Part shown: positions 8,067-16,709 of the stretch, one piece after another
Layout: each line of letters starts with the position of its first letter
How positions within the stretch are numbered: position 1 is the first letter of the stretch
DNA from: Flagellimonas_A sp039592695
GTDB lineage: Bacteria; Bacteroidota; Bacteroidia; Flavobacteriales; Flavobacteriaceae
Assembly (NCBI RefSeq): GCF_039592695.1
Contig: NZ_JBBUTK010000003.1
Coordinates: 248,001-312,000 of the forward strand
Length of the DNA: 64,000 nt
Direction of reading: 5' to 3'
Made by a program: the position numbers and the translations under genes
The notes under the pieces: generated by a model
The model's database searches: none
Seen by the model: only the letters and a program-made list of their open reading frames with translations
What the model was told of the DNA's origin: nothing

Positions 8067-8147
8067 AACAAAAATTTAATGTTTTGGCAAAACTAAGGAA
8101 AACTGTAAGTTTCCAAGGTTTTGTTCATTTGTAGATTGAACTCATTT

Positions 8148-9260
8148 ATGCCAGACTCAAAACGAATCTTAGTCGCCCCATTGAATTGGGGATTGGGGCA
8201 TGCGACCCGCTGTATACCGGTTATCAGGGCGTTGCTACAAGAAGGGCACCAACCTTACATCGCTTCCGATGGAGTTGCTTTGAATTTATTGCAAAAAGAG
8301 TTTCCCGATCTGCCCTCTTTCCACCTTCCATCCTATAAAATCAAATATGCCAAAAAGGGGAAGCATTTTAAAATCAAAATGATATGGGATTCGCCAAAAG
8401 TGCTCAAGGCCATGGCCAAAGAAAAAAAAGCAGTCAAGAAATTGGTCAAAGAACATGACATAGATGGAATTATTTCTGATAACCGTCTGGGGGTGTACTA
8501 CAAAAAGGTGCCCTGTATCTTTATTACCCATCAGCTGAATGTGCTTTCAGGCAATACGACCTGGTTCAGCTCAAAAGTGCACCAGAAAATCATCAAAAAG
8601 TTTGATGAATGCTGGGTGCCCGATGTTGCCGGAAAGCCAAATTTGACAGGTAAACTGGGGCATCTTAAAAAGTCTAAAAAGAAAATCAAATATTTGGGTC
8701 CGTTGAGCAGGTTTGTAAGGGAAGATGTAGAAAAAGTGTATGATTTGATGGTATTGTTATCAGGCCCTGAACCCCAACGCACATTTTTGGAAGAAAAGCT
8801 TTTGAAAGAATTACAAGAATTTGAGGGCAACATACTGTTTGTGAAGGGAAAAATTGAAAAAGAGCAGACCACTGAGACCCAACCATTAAAAAACGGTTCC
8901 TTAAAATTGGTCAATTTCATGCAATCTCAGACCCTCGAAAAAGCAATCAACGAAAGTGCATTGGTGCTATCCCGCTCAGGCTATACCACAGTGATGGACT
9001 TGGCCAAGTTGCAGAAAAAATCGTTTTTTATTCCCACCCCGGGGCAGTACGAACAAGAGTATTTGGCAAAACGTCTTCAAAAAAAGGGCTTGGTGCCCTA
9101 CGCCAACCAAGAAGACTTTACCATTTCAGAACTAAAAAGGGTCAAAAAATACCAGGGCTTGCAACATTTTAACGTGCAAATTGACTATGCCTCTTTGTTT
9201 TCCGCTTTCTCCAATGTAAAAGAAAATTCAGAGCCCACACCTTCTTCACTTTCCACATAA
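8148..9260 (+). CDS. MurG-like glycosyltransferase (GT-B fold)
   Basis: The ATG at 8148 (MPDSKRILVAPLNWGLGHAT) is preferred over an in-frame ATG 27 bases upstream because the beta-strand and glycine-rich GLGHATR motif come directly after it. The 370-residue protein has the two-domain plan of MurG/UGT-type enzymes, with a C-terminal donor-binding region ALVLSRSGYTTVMDLAKLQK and a following PTPGQYEQEYLAKRL stretch. It probably transfers a sugar from a nucleotide donor to a lipid or glycan. Its last 76 bases overlap the end of the sensor kinase gene on the opposite strand. The acceptor is unknown. Confidence 0.75.
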   Translation: MPDSKRILVAPLNWGLGHATRCIPVIRALLQEGHQPYIASDGVALNLLQKEFPDLPSFHLPSYKIKYAKKGKHFKIKMIWDSPKVLKAMAKEKKAVKKLVKEHDIDGIISDNRLGVYYKKVPCIFITHQLNVLSGNTTWFSSKVHQKIIKKFDECWVPDVAGKPNLTGKLGHLKKSKKKIKYLGPLSRFVREDVEKVYDLMVLLSGPEPQRTFLEEKLLKELQEFEGNILFVKGKIEKEQTTETQPLKNGSLKLVNFMQSQTLEKAINESALVLSRSGYTTVMDLAKLQKKSFFIPTPGQYEQEYLAKRLQKKGLVPYANQEDFTISELKRVKKYQGLQHFNVQIDYASLFSAFSNVKENSEPTPSSLST

Positions 9261-10240
9261 ATTTTTTCTCCATGGGCTTCCATGATATGCTTGACTATGG
9301 CCAATCCAAGTCCTGAGCCACCCTCTTTACGGCTGCCGCTTTGGTCAACCCGATAAAAACGCTCGAACAACCTTGGTATGTGTTCTTTTGAGATGCCCTC
9401 GCCATTATCGGTCACCCGAACAATGACCTTGTTTTTTATCAGATTTTCTACACTGACCTCTGTGGTTCCGTCTTGGTATCCATATTTGATGGAGTTGACC
9501 AATAGGTTGGTGACCACTTGTTGAATTTTCTCGCGATCGCCCAGTACATAAATTGGGGTGTCGTAGGTAGTGTCAAATCCCATGGAAATGTTCTTTTTAG
9601 CGGCTCGCATTTCTAACAAATCGAACACATTTTCAATAAGCTCAACAATATCAAAAACCTCTTTCTTTAGGTTAAAATCTCCCACTTCAAGTTTGGTGAT
9701 AAAATCGAGGTCTTTGACAATGTAAATCAATCGTTCTACCCCCTTATTGGCACGTTCCAAATATTTTTCACGCACTTTTTTATCGTTGATGGCCCCATCT
9801 AAAAGTGTCAATATGTAGCCCTGTACCGTGAAAAGTGGGGTCTTCAATTCATGGGAAACATTTCCTAAAAAATCACGACGGTACTCCTCACGAATTTTGA
9901 GGGTGTCAATCTCAACCTTCTTGTCCTGGGCGAATTTTTCAATTTCCTCAGTGAGCGTTTTCATATCCGTCGTTATCGGCCGATTTGAAAATGAGGAAGA
10001 CTCCAACAATGACACATCATCATATATTTTTTTCACACGCCTATAGATGAACCGTTCTATTCGTGCCTGTACAATGAGAAAAGAACCCAAAAAACTCAGT
10101 GGAAAAAAAAGCAGTACAATGCCTAAATCAAATTTTTTTAGAAAAAAAAGGATTCCCGTTAAAAGTGCGGTAAGTGCAAGGGCAATAAAGAAAGACGATC
10201 GAAGGGCAAACTTGTATGATTTCTTGAGCTGTATCGCCAT
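9185..10240 (-). CDS. phoR: PhoR-like sensor histidine kinase
   Basis: The 351-residue protein has two N-terminal membrane helices (about 12-34 and 37-55), a short linker and a full kinase core: H-box SHELKTPLFTVQGYI, N-box NLLVNSIKYGYQDG, G1 VTDNGEGI, F-box LFERFYRVD and G2 GSGLGLAIVKHIMEAHG. No sizeable periplasmic sensor domain is present, as in many PhoR proteins, which read phosphate status through the Pst/PhoU complex. It follows the OmpR-type regulator by 161 bases. The PhoR name rests on architecture and on the Pho-like repeats next door. Confidence 0.85.
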   Translation of the reverse strand: MAIQLKKSYKFALRSSFFIALALTALLTGILFFLKKFDLGIVLLFFPLSFLGSFLIVQARIERFIYRRVKKIYDDVSLLESSSFSNRPITTDMKTLTEEIEKFAQDKKVEIDTLKIREEYRRDFLGNVSHELKTPLFTVQGYILTLLDGAINDKKVREKYLERANKGVERLIYIVKDLDFITKLEVGDFNLKKEVFDIVELIENVFDLLEMRAAKKNISMGFDTTYDTPIYVLGDREKIQQVVTNLLVNSIKYGYQDGTTEVSVENLIKNKVIVRVTDNGEGISKEHIPRLFERFYRVDQSGSRKEGGSGLGLAIVKHIMEAHGEKIYVESEEGVGSEFSFTLEKAENKEA

Positions 10241-10401
10241 TAGAATTCGCTGTTGTCTGTTTGAATGAAATGCAAGTTAGTCGCTTTCTAAACTACTGAT
10301 AAGTTAACTGAACTGCATAACGATGCAACGTAAAGAAAAAAAGCCAAAAAGTGAATGTATGAAGATAATTTTTTAGCCCGTTAAAATTTTTTGAATGGCT
10401 T

Positions 10402-11088
10402 TTACTGAACAAACTTATACCCCACGCCCTTGACAGTCTTGAAATGGTTTTCGCCGATTTTTTCGCGTAGTTTTCGAATATGCACATCAATGGTGCGCCC
10501 GCCAACGACCACTTCATTGCCCCAAACTTTATCCAATATCACTTCGCGCTTGAATACCTTGTTGGGCTTAGAGGTCAACAATGACAGTAATTCAAATTCT
10601 TTTCTGGGCAAGACCATTTCTTTACCATCATTGACAATTTTGTATTCTTCATGGTTGATGACAATTTTACCTACTTTGACGATATCTTCGTTCTCTTTCT
10701 TTTCTTCCCGTAACCTGCGCAATAATGCCTTTACCTTACTGACCAACACTTTGGGCTTGATGGGTTTGGTAATATAGTCATCCGCCCCAGCATCAAACCC
10801 GGCAACCTGCGAATAATCTTCGCCACGTGCGGTCAAAAAAGTGATGATGGTATTTTCAAGACCAGGGGTCGTCCTTAAAATTTCACAGGCCTCGATACCA
10901 TCCATCTCGGGCATCATCACATCGAGTATGATAAGGTGGGGCTTTTTTTTCTTGGCTTTGGCCACGCCTTCAGCACCATTTTTTGCTGTGAAAACTTCGT
11001 ATCCCTCACTTGAAAGGTTGTAGCTGACAATCTCAAGAATATCTGGTTCGTCATCGACCAAAAGTATCTTAATGTCTTTGGTTTTCAT
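10402..11088 (-). CDS. phoB: PhoB-like response regulator, OmpR family
   Basis: The 228-residue protein has a receiver domain with phospho-acceptor aspartate in LIILDVMMPEMDG, conserved threonine in TFLTARGED and lysine in DDYITKPIKPKVLV, then a winged-helix DNA-binding domain (LLSLLTSKPNKVFKREVIL, GRTIDVHIRKLREKIG). It would be phosphorylated by the adjacent kinase. PhoB-type regulators bind direct repeats with an 11-bp period, and just such an array lies in the divergent upstream region (11150-11228), consistent with self-regulation and control of the neighbouring lipoprotein/receptor genes. Confidence 0.88.
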   Translation of the reverse strand: MKTKDIKILLVDDEPDILEIVSYNLSSEGYEVFTAKNGAEGVAKAKKKKPHLIILDVMMPEMDGIEACEILRTTPGLENTIITFLTARGEDYSQVAGFDAGADDYITKPIKPKVLVSKVKALLRRLREEKKENEDIVKVGKIVINHEEYKIVNDGKEMVLPRKEFELLSLLTSKPNKVFKREVILDKVWGNEVVVGGRTIDVHIRKLREKIGENHFKTVKGVGYKFVQ

Positions 11089-11149
11089 TGCTGTGGAATT
11101 TTGGTTGAACGCCCAAATGTAAAGATAATACTATTACAGCTTTTGCGCT

Positions 11150-11228
11150 TAACGTTCATTTAATCTCGTAACCTTATTGTAACGCTATTGAAATAAACTC
11201 TTAACATACGGCTAACATGACTTTTACA
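11150..11228. promoter_or_regulatory. 11-bp-phased TAAC repeat array, candidate PhoB box
   Basis: TAACCTTATTG (11169-11179) and TAACGCTATTG (11180-11190) are adjacent 11-bp direct repeats. Two bases differ. Stepping on by 11 gives a weak unit at 11191, then TAACATACGGC (11202), TAACATGACTT (11213) and TTACAGCACCC (11224). A further pair, TAACGTTCATT (11150) and TAAT (11161), lies upstream out of phase. PhoB/PhoP-type regulators bind such repeats. The last units fall where a -33 element would be relative to a -7-like TTTATTTG at 11238-11245, the classic layout of an activated Pho promoter. Confidence 0.6.
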
Positions 11229-11237
11229 GCACCCCTC

Positions 11238-11245
11238 TTTATTTG
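11238..11245 (+). promoter_or_regulatory. -7-like element of the lipoprotein/TonB receptor unit
   Basis: TTTATTTG differs at one base from TAnnTTTG and lies ten bases downstream of the last phased repeat. Transcription would begin near 11251, 60 bases before the chosen lipoprotein start at 11311. Confidence 0.4.
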
Positions 11246-11310
11246 CAAAGTGAAATGAAAAGGAGAATTATCTCCACACTTTAACTATGAAAACAAAAAA
11301 ACAAGGTATT

Positions 11311-12723
11311 ATGAAAAAATTATTTTTAATGATGTTGGCGTTGTCAACGATGACATTTATTGCCTGTAGTAGCGATGACAATGGCGATGGTGGTAATGAT
11401 GACCCGCAAATTGCCGATGCCGATGGTGATGGTGTTGAAGACAGTGTAGACAACTGCCCAAACCAAGCAAACGCTGATCAAGCTGACAATGATAACGATG
11501 GTGTAGGTAATGTTTGTGACGCTACGCCAGACGGTGATGGTGCTCAACCTGGTGACACAATCGAAGTAGATAACAATATTACTTCCGACACGACTTGGGA
11601 TTCTGATTTCATTTACCAATTGAACGGACGAATTGCTGTCGAAAGCGGTGCTACATTGACCATTGAAGCGGGTACATTGATTAAAGGTTCTGCAGGTCAA
11701 GGCACAAACGCTTCTGCACTTATTGTTGCAAGAGGAGCTACTTTGAATGCCAATGGTACTGCTGATGACCCAATCATTTTTACATCTACTGCCGATAACA
11801 TCGATATTGGTGAAACAGTGAGTCCTAACCTAACTGCCAATGATCGTGGCCTTTGGGGTGGTTTGATTGTTCTTGGTGCCGCTCCTATATCTGTTGCTGA
11901 CAACTCAGGCACTGCTCAGATTGAGGGTATTCCAGCTACAGATGCCAATGGTAATTATGGTGGCACAACCGCAGATGATAGCTCAGGTACAATCACTTAT
12001 GTTTCTGTACGCCATGGTGGTACTAACATTGGTGATGGTAACGAAATCAACGGTATCACTTTTGGCGGTGTTGGTTCTGGTACCACAGTCAACCACATTG
12101 AAGTACTTGCCAACGTAGATGATGGTGTTGAGTTTTTCGGAGGCACAGTTAATGTAACCAATGTCGTTGTTTGGGCGCAAGGCGATGATGCCATCGATAT
12201 TGATCAAGCGTATTCTGGTACTATTGACAATGCAGTAGTTGTACAAGGTAGCATTTCTGACCATGCACTGGAAATTGATGGCCCAGAGGGTACCGCTACT
12301 GGCGAGTACACACTACAAAATGCAACCCTATTTGGTCTTAGTGACAATGCAGAAGACGGTGAAATTGCCGATTTCCGTTCAGGGGCCACTGGCGCAAACA
12401 ATAACATCTTTGTAACAGGTTTCACTGGTGTTGGCACTGACCTTCAATTATCTGATGTTGAGTTGGATGCTGGCGATGCTGATGACAATGCGACAATATC
12501 TAACAATTACACTGCCGGTACTTTGTCTTTCATGAATTGGGAGGTAGTATTGCCTGCAGGTGTTGCCGCTGTAGCTGATATCTTTGATGAAAAGCTAGAT
12601 CCAACTACTACAGATTTTGAAACAGCTCCATTTGCATCTGCTGTAACTACAGGAACTGTTGGTGCTGATACTTCAGTTTTCGGTTGGACAGTAACCAGCT
12701 CAGAATCTGGCGCATCATTTTAA
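11311..12723 (+). CDS. Surface lipoprotein with calcium-binding repeats and beta-helix-like domain
   Basis: The ATG at 11311 starts a lipoprotein signal peptide with lipobox TFIAC; an in-frame ATG at 11287 would add eight residues. The mature 470-residue precursor begins CSSDDNGDGGNDD, an acidic stretch of the kind that sends Bacteroidota lipoproteins to the cell surface. Next come thrombospondin type 3-like aspartate repeats (DADGDGVEDSVDNCP, DNDNDGVGNVCD) that bind calcium, then a glycine-, threonine- and valine-rich region with IAVESGATLTIEAGTLIKG and similar segments typical of right-handed beta-helices. It lies just upstream of a TonB-dependent receptor and is probably its surface partner. 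Control by PhoB is inferred from the upstream repeats. The substrate is unknown. Confidence 0.7.
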   Translation: MKKLFLMMLALSTMTFIACSSDDNGDGGNDDPQIADADGDGVEDSVDNCPNQANADQADNDNDGVGNVCDATPDGDGAQPGDTIEVDNNITSDTTWDSDFIYQLNGRIAVESGATLTIEAGTLIKGSAGQGTNASALIVARGATLNANGTADDPIIFTSTADNIDIGETVSPNLTANDRGLWGGLIVLGAAPISVADNSGTAQIEGIPATDANGNYGGTTADDSSGTITYVSVRHGGTNIGDGNEINGITFGGVGSGTTVNHIEVLANVDDGVEFFGGTVNVTNVVVWAQGDDAIDIDQAYSGTIDNAVVVQGSISDHALEIDGPEGTATGEYTLQNATLFGLSDNAEDGEIADFRSGATGANNNIFVTGFTGVGTDLQLSDVELDAGDADDNATISNNYTAGTLSFMNWEVVLPAGVAAVADIFDEKLDPTTTDFETAPFASAVTTGTVGADTSVFGWTVTSSESGASF

Positions 12724-12769
12724 TAATGGCTTGTACCAAAAAAGACACAAGTCTAGCATGAAACAAGTA

Positions 12770-12796
12770 AGCCCGCTAGTTGATAGCGGGCTTCAC
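12770..12796 (+). terminator. Hairpin after the lipoprotein gene
   Basis: AGCCCGCTA (12770-12778) pairs perfectly with TAGCGGGCT (12784-12792) around a five-base loop. The following T-run is weak, so it may trim transcription into the receptor gene instead of ending it, a common way to set a lipoprotein-to-receptor ratio. Confidence 0.65.
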
Positions 12797-12845
12797 TTTG
12801 TTCATGATTTTTTGAATTCAATTTTAAATGCTCAAACAAACAGCC

Positions 12846-15683
12846 ATGAAGAAATCAATACAATTGGCATTCCTTTTTGCGATAACTGCTATTTTTACCT
12901 TATCTGCCCAAAAAGGAGCATTGATCGGCACGGTGAACGATGCAGAATTTAATGATGTGCTGCCCTTTGCCAATATTATGGTAAAAGGCACCACAACAGG
13001 TACCACGTCAGATTTTGATGGAAAATATGTTTTAGAACTTGACCCTGGCACCTACACAATAGTATATTCTTATTTAGGTTACGAAACCAAAGAAATTACC
13101 GAAGTGGTTGTCAAAGAGGGTGAAGAAGTAGTGGTAGATGTAACCCTTGGTCCTTCGGCCAATCAATTGGACGAAGTGGTCGTGACCACCACAGTCTCAA
13201 AAAATACAGAGCAGTCGGTGCTAAATCTACAAAAGCGCTCCGTAGCTTTGGTTGATGGGCTTTCGTTACAAAGCATAAAAAGAGCCGGTGCCAGCAATAT
13301 CGCAAGTGCGGTAAAAAATGTTCCCGGGGTTTCGGTGCAAGGAGGCAAGTTTGTTTATGTACGAGGACTTGGTGATCGCTACACAAAGTCTATTTTGAAC
13401 GGTGTTGATGTTCCTGGTCTGGATCCAGACCGAAATACATTGCAATTGGATATTTTTCCTACCAACCTGTTGGATAACTTGATCGTAATCAAATCTTTCA
13501 CTGCCGACCAACCTGCGGATTTTACGGGCGGTGTTGTCGATATTGTCACAAAAGATTTACCCACACGTGAAGAATACAGTGTTTCTTTCGGTATTGGCTA
13601 TAACAGTGACTTTCATTTCAATGATCAATACCAAACATTTGATAGTGGTGGCCGTGCTTTCGGTTTCGCAGATGGTGCCCATGATTTACCGATCAATCAA
13701 GATATTTCAGATTTAAACCCAATTACAAATACGCAAGAACTACGCGAATTGACACAACAATTTCCGCGTCAAATGGCAGCGCAATCGTCAACGAGCCTTA
13801 TTGATTCCAATTTTGGAATCAGTTGGGGCAACCAATACAATCTAAGTGAAGAATCATCATGGCGGTTGGGCTATTCTGCCGCAATCTCATACCGAAACGA
13901 AACAGAGTACTATGATAATTATATTGATGGTCAGGTTTTCAGAAGAAGTCAAGACAACTCTGTTTTAGAATTACAAGCTGATCGTACCAACCAAGGTACA
14001 CTCTCAACAAACAACGTTTTACTGACCGGTCTTGGAGGCTTGACCGTTAAAGGTGAGCGTAATAAATTCAAGTTGACATTGCTTCACATACAAAATGGGG
14101 ACACACAGACTTCATTTTTTGATCAACAGAACATCATCTTGAACTCAAACCTCAGTGAAAGAACAGCATTGCTTTTCACTGAAAGGTCCATATCGAACAT
14201 CTTGCTAAATGGCACCCACTCTGGATCCGAAGGTCTTTGGAATGTGGATTGGAAAGGTGCCGTAACCTGGGCCAATGTTTACGACCAAGATTTTAGGCTG
14301 ACCCCATTTTTCGTAAATGAGTCAAATGGAAACAGAACCATTAATCCCAGTGAGGCAGGGGATCCTTTAAGGATATGGAGAAATCTAGACGAAATAAACC
14401 TCGTGGGAAAATTGGATATTTCTAGAAAGCATAAACTATTTGGCTATGATGCAAAAGTAAAATTTGGGGGTAATTACGTCTTTAAAAGTCGTGATTTCGG
14501 TGTTGATCAATTTGCATTGCCAAATCAAGATTTCGATGGGGAATTCAGTAGTCGATTTAATGGGGATCCCGATGAGATTTTGGCACCAGAAAATATTTTA
14601 GATGATAACCCACGTCAGGGAACATTTATCAGACAGGATTCAAATCCATCCGACTCCTTTGAGTCTGAAATTACCATTGCTGCTGCTTATGTGTCAGAAG
14701 AATTTAAGATTGCGAAATGGTTCAATGCTATTGTAGGGGTTCGTTTAGAGCAATTTCAGCTGACCTATACAGGTGCAGACGTGAATAACAATCCGATAAC
14801 GGATCAGCAATTTTTAGATGAATTGGACTTTTTTCCAACTGCCAATCTGATATTTGATTTGAATGAAGAGGGGAACAAAAAAATAAGGACTTCCTACGGA
14901 AGAACCACCGCCAGACCTTCATTTAAAGAAGCTTCGACCGCTGCTATTATTGATCCAGTTTCCAATACCATTTTCAATGGTAATCCTGACATACGCCCAA
15001 CCTACATCAACAATTTTGATCTTCGGTTTGAGTCTTATGGTGAAGGAACCAACTTTTTCGCCATTAGCGGTTTTTACAAAACATTTGAAGACCCTATCGA
15101 AATAAGCTTCATTCAAGGGGCTTCCAATCAGTTCATTCCATTGAACCTTGGTGAAGCTACCGTCTATGGTGCAGAAATTGAGGTGAGAAAAGATTTGGGT
15201 TTTATCGGACTTAATAATTTCTTTTTTAATGGGAACTATTCTTTGATTGAATCGCAGCAAGATCTTGGTATTTTTGAACAGCAAAGACGTGCAGATCCGG
15301 CTAACCTCCGTGACGGTGAAGAACCTATCACAGAAAGGCAATTGCAAGGGCAATCTCCTTGGATTGTAAATGCTGGTTTTGGTTACAACAATGCTGAAAG
15401 TGGTTGGGAAGGCAGTCTATTCTATAATGTTCAGGGCCCAACTTTAGAAATAGTAAGCGACGGTAATGTGGGCGATGTTTTTACCCAACCTTTCAATGAT
15501 CTTAAATTTAATTTAAGTAAGACTTTTGGCGATAAAACTGAGCACAAAATAACCTTTAGGGCATCCAATATTTTAGATGATGAAAGGCTCAGTGAGTTTG
15601 AATCTTTTGGATCCGCGAATAAAATCTTTTCATTTTGGGAACCTGGTAGAACGTTTTCACTGTCTTACAATATCAGCTTTTAA
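12846..15683 (+). CDS. TonB-dependent outer-membrane receptor
   Basis: The start at 12846 (MKKSIQLAFLFAITAIFTLSAQ) gives a clean signal peptide; an in-frame ATG lies 18 bases upstream. The 945-residue product has a carboxypeptidase-regulatory-like domain (about 25-105), a plug with NVPGVSVQGGKFVYVRGLGD and GGVVDIVTKDLP, and a C-terminal beta-barrel ending FSLSYNISF, with the terminal phenylalanine recognised by the BAM machinery. It imports a ligand using proton-motive force through TonB/ExbBD. The gene follows the calcium-repeat lipoprotein. The barrel looks like a stand-alone TonB receptor with no SusD neighbour, so a sugar-polymer role is not favoured; a phosphorus compound is possible given the Pho-like array. 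Confidence 0.9.
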   Translation: MKKSIQLAFLFAITAIFTLSAQKGALIGTVNDAEFNDVLPFANIMVKGTTTGTTSDFDGKYVLELDPGTYTIVYSYLGYETKEITEVVVKEGEEVVVDVTLGPSANQLDEVVVTTTVSKNTEQSVLNLQKRSVALVDGLSLQSIKRAGASNIASAVKNVPGVSVQGGKFVYVRGLGDRYTKSILNGVDVPGLDPDRNTLQLDIFPTNLLDNLIVIKSFTADQPADFTGGVVDIVTKDLPTREEYSVSFGIGYNSDFHFNDQYQTFDSGGRAFGFADGAHDLPINQDISDLNPITNTQELRELTQQFPRQMAAQSSTSLIDSNFGISWGNQYNLSEESSWRLGYSAAISYRNETEYYDNYIDGQVFRRSQDNSVLELQADRTNQGTLSTNNVLLTGLGGLTVKGERNKFKLTLLHIQNGDTQTSFFDQQNIILNSNLSERTALLFTERSISNILLNGTHSGSEGLWNVDWKGAVTWANVYDQDFRLTPFFVNESNGNRTINPSEAGDPLRIWRNLDEINLVGKLDISRKHKLFGYDAKVKFGGNYVFKSRDFGVDQFALPNQDFDGEFSSRFNGDPDEILAPENILDDNPRQGTFIRQDSNPSDSFESEITIAAAYVSEEFKIAKWFNAIVGVRLEQFQLTYTGADVNNNPITDQQFLDELDFFPTANLIFDLNEEGNKKIRTSYGRTTARPSFKEASTAAIIDPVSNTIFNGNPDIRPTYINNFDLRFESYGEGTNFFAISGFYKTFEDPIEISFIQGASNQFIPLNLGEATVYGAEIEVRKDLGFIGLNNFFFNGNYSLIESQQDLGIFEQQRRADPANLRDGEEPITERQLQGQSPWIVNAGFGYNNAESGWEGSLFYNVQGPTLEIVSDGNVGDVFTQPFNDLKFNLSKTFGDKTEHKITFRASNILDDERLSEFESFGSANKIFSFWEPGRTFSLSYNISF

Positions 15684-15720
15684 TCGAATTGAGTTAGTTT
15701 AGTTATATAGTTTATTGCAA

Positions 15721-15754
15721 AAGCCCCTGACATTACCTAGTCAGGGGCTTTTTT
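15721..15754 (+). terminator. Rho-independent terminator of the TonB receptor gene
   Basis: AAGCCCCTGA (15721-15730) pairs perfectly with TCAGGGGCTT (15741-15750), followed by TTTTG. It lies 38 bases past the receptor stop codon. Confidence 0.85.
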
Positions 15755-15819
15755 GTGCATTTCATCGAAAAGTGTGGCATTTTTCGCTCTTTTCAAATAA
15801 GGCCGCTGGGCAATTTGGC

Positions 15820-15827
15820 TATATTTG
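15820..15827 (+). promoter_or_regulatory. -7 element of the first stand-alone sorting-domain gene
   Basis: TATATTTG fully matches TAnnTTTG and lies 27 bases before the ATG at 15855, so this small gene has its own promoter after the preceding terminator. Confidence 0.5.
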
Positions 15828-15854
15828 TGGCATACCCTTTGTTACCAATACTTT

Positions 15855-16163
15855 ATGAAGCAATTCTACTTCTTTGCTTTCTTATTGTTCTCTACACTTG
15901 TGTTTGCCCAAGAATCGCAGGCCAACGGTGATATCGATGGTTTTAAGTTATATCCCAATCCCGTGACCAATGGCAAGGTCTTTATCGACACTGCTGAAGA
16001 TGCCCCAAAAAAAGTGTTGATTTTTGATGTTTTGGGCACCAAAGTCTTACAGACCACCATTTTGGGCAAAGAGCTCAATGTATCAGATTTGGATAAGGGC
16101 GTGTACATTCTCAGGGTATTCGAAAAAGACAAGGTGGCCACGCGAAAGTTGATTGTCAAGTAG
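15855..16163 (+). CDS. Mini-protein consisting of signal peptide plus T9SS type A sorting domain
   Basis: The start at 15855 (MKQFYFFAFLLFSTLVFAQ) gives a signal peptide; 102 residues in all. After about 12 spacer residues the rest is a type A T9SS C-terminal domain: FKLYPNPVTNGKVFI, then VLIFDVLGTKVLQT, and the closing GVYILRVFEKDKVATRKLIVK region with its terminal lysine. Such domains normally end large secreted cargo proteins and are cut off at the surface. Here no cargo is attached. A homologous mini-protein follows immediately. Confidence 0.85.
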   Translation: MKQFYFFAFLLFSTLVFAQESQANGDIDGFKLYPNPVTNGKVFIDTAEDAPKKVLIFDVLGTKVLQTTILGKELNVSDLDKGVYILRVFEKDKVATRKLIVK

Positions 16164-16310
16164 CTCAAAAACACTTCTTTAGCCCCATTTTATCTAGAAA
16201 ATCACTGCTTTTTATCGCTTGACCTACAAAAACGGGCAATTCACAACATTTAATGCCTGAAAAACAGCACTTTGCCTATTTTTACAATGCATATCCCAAA
16301 TCGTGCATGT

Positions 16311-16634
16311 ATGAAAAAAATCTACTTAATCTTTTTAATGGCACTCCCATTGATGACATTCAGCCAAGAAATGTTGACCATTAATGATGGCAAGACCCAA
16401 GAGGTAAAGGGATTCAAGATGTACCCCAATCCCGCCTATGGTAATGAAATTTACATCACCACAGCTTTTAATGGCACCAAAAAAATTACAGTGTTTGATG
16501 TTTTTGGAGAAATTGTTCTTAGAGAGACCATTTCTACCAATACGCTCAATATATCAAGACTTGTACCCGGTGTATATGTGTTGCAAGTAAATGAAGGTAA
16601 AAAAACAATGACCAGAAAACTAGTGGTCAAATAG
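16311..16634 (+). CDS. Second mini-protein consisting of signal peptide plus T9SS sorting domain
   Basis: The start at 16311 (MKKIYLIFLMALPLMTFSQ) begins a signal peptide. The 107-residue product has the same plan as its upstream neighbour: short spacer, FKMYPNPAYGNEIYI, ITVFDVFGEIVLRET, and GVYVLQVNEGKKTMTRKLVVK split over the last 21 residues. The two proteins share the YPNP, FDV.G, GVY.L.V and RKL.VK positions and look like an old tandem duplication. No cargo domain is present. It ends before a strong terminator. Confidence 0.85.
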   Translation: MKKIYLIFLMALPLMTFSQEMLTINDGKTQEVKGFKMYPNPAYGNEIYITTAFNGTKKITVFDVFGEIVLRETISTNTLNISRLVPGVYVLQVNEGKKTMTRKLVVK

Positions 16635-16654
16635 GGCTTGAACCCAACTTATGC

Positions 16655-16690
16655 AAAACCCTGATGAAACCCATCGGGGTTTTTTGTTTT
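16655..16690 (+). terminator. Rho-independent terminator after the second sorting-domain gene
   Basis: AACCCTGATG and CATCGGGGTT pair around a short loop with one mismatch, followed by a T-rich run (TTTTTTGTTTT). It separates the mini-gene from the LuxE-like gene. Confidence 0.8.
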
Positions 16691-16693
16691 AGC

Positions 16694-16701
16694 TACTTTT
16701 G
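16694..16701 (+). promoter_or_regulatory. -7 element of the LuxE-like gene
   Basis: TACTTTTG fully matches TAnnTTTG and ends eight bases before the ATG at 16710, leaving an extremely short 5' leader. Confidence 0.5.
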
Positions 16702-16709
16702 TCCTGTCT

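Noticed and set aside
11287..11310. Earlier ATG of the surface lipoprotein
   Set aside because: The extra eight residues are charged and precede the real signal peptide at 11311.
12846..15683. TonB receptor considered as a SusC of a polysaccharide locus
   Set aside because: No SusD-like gene follows, and the partner lipoprotein has a calcium-repeat/beta-helix plan, so a classical SusCD pair is not supported.
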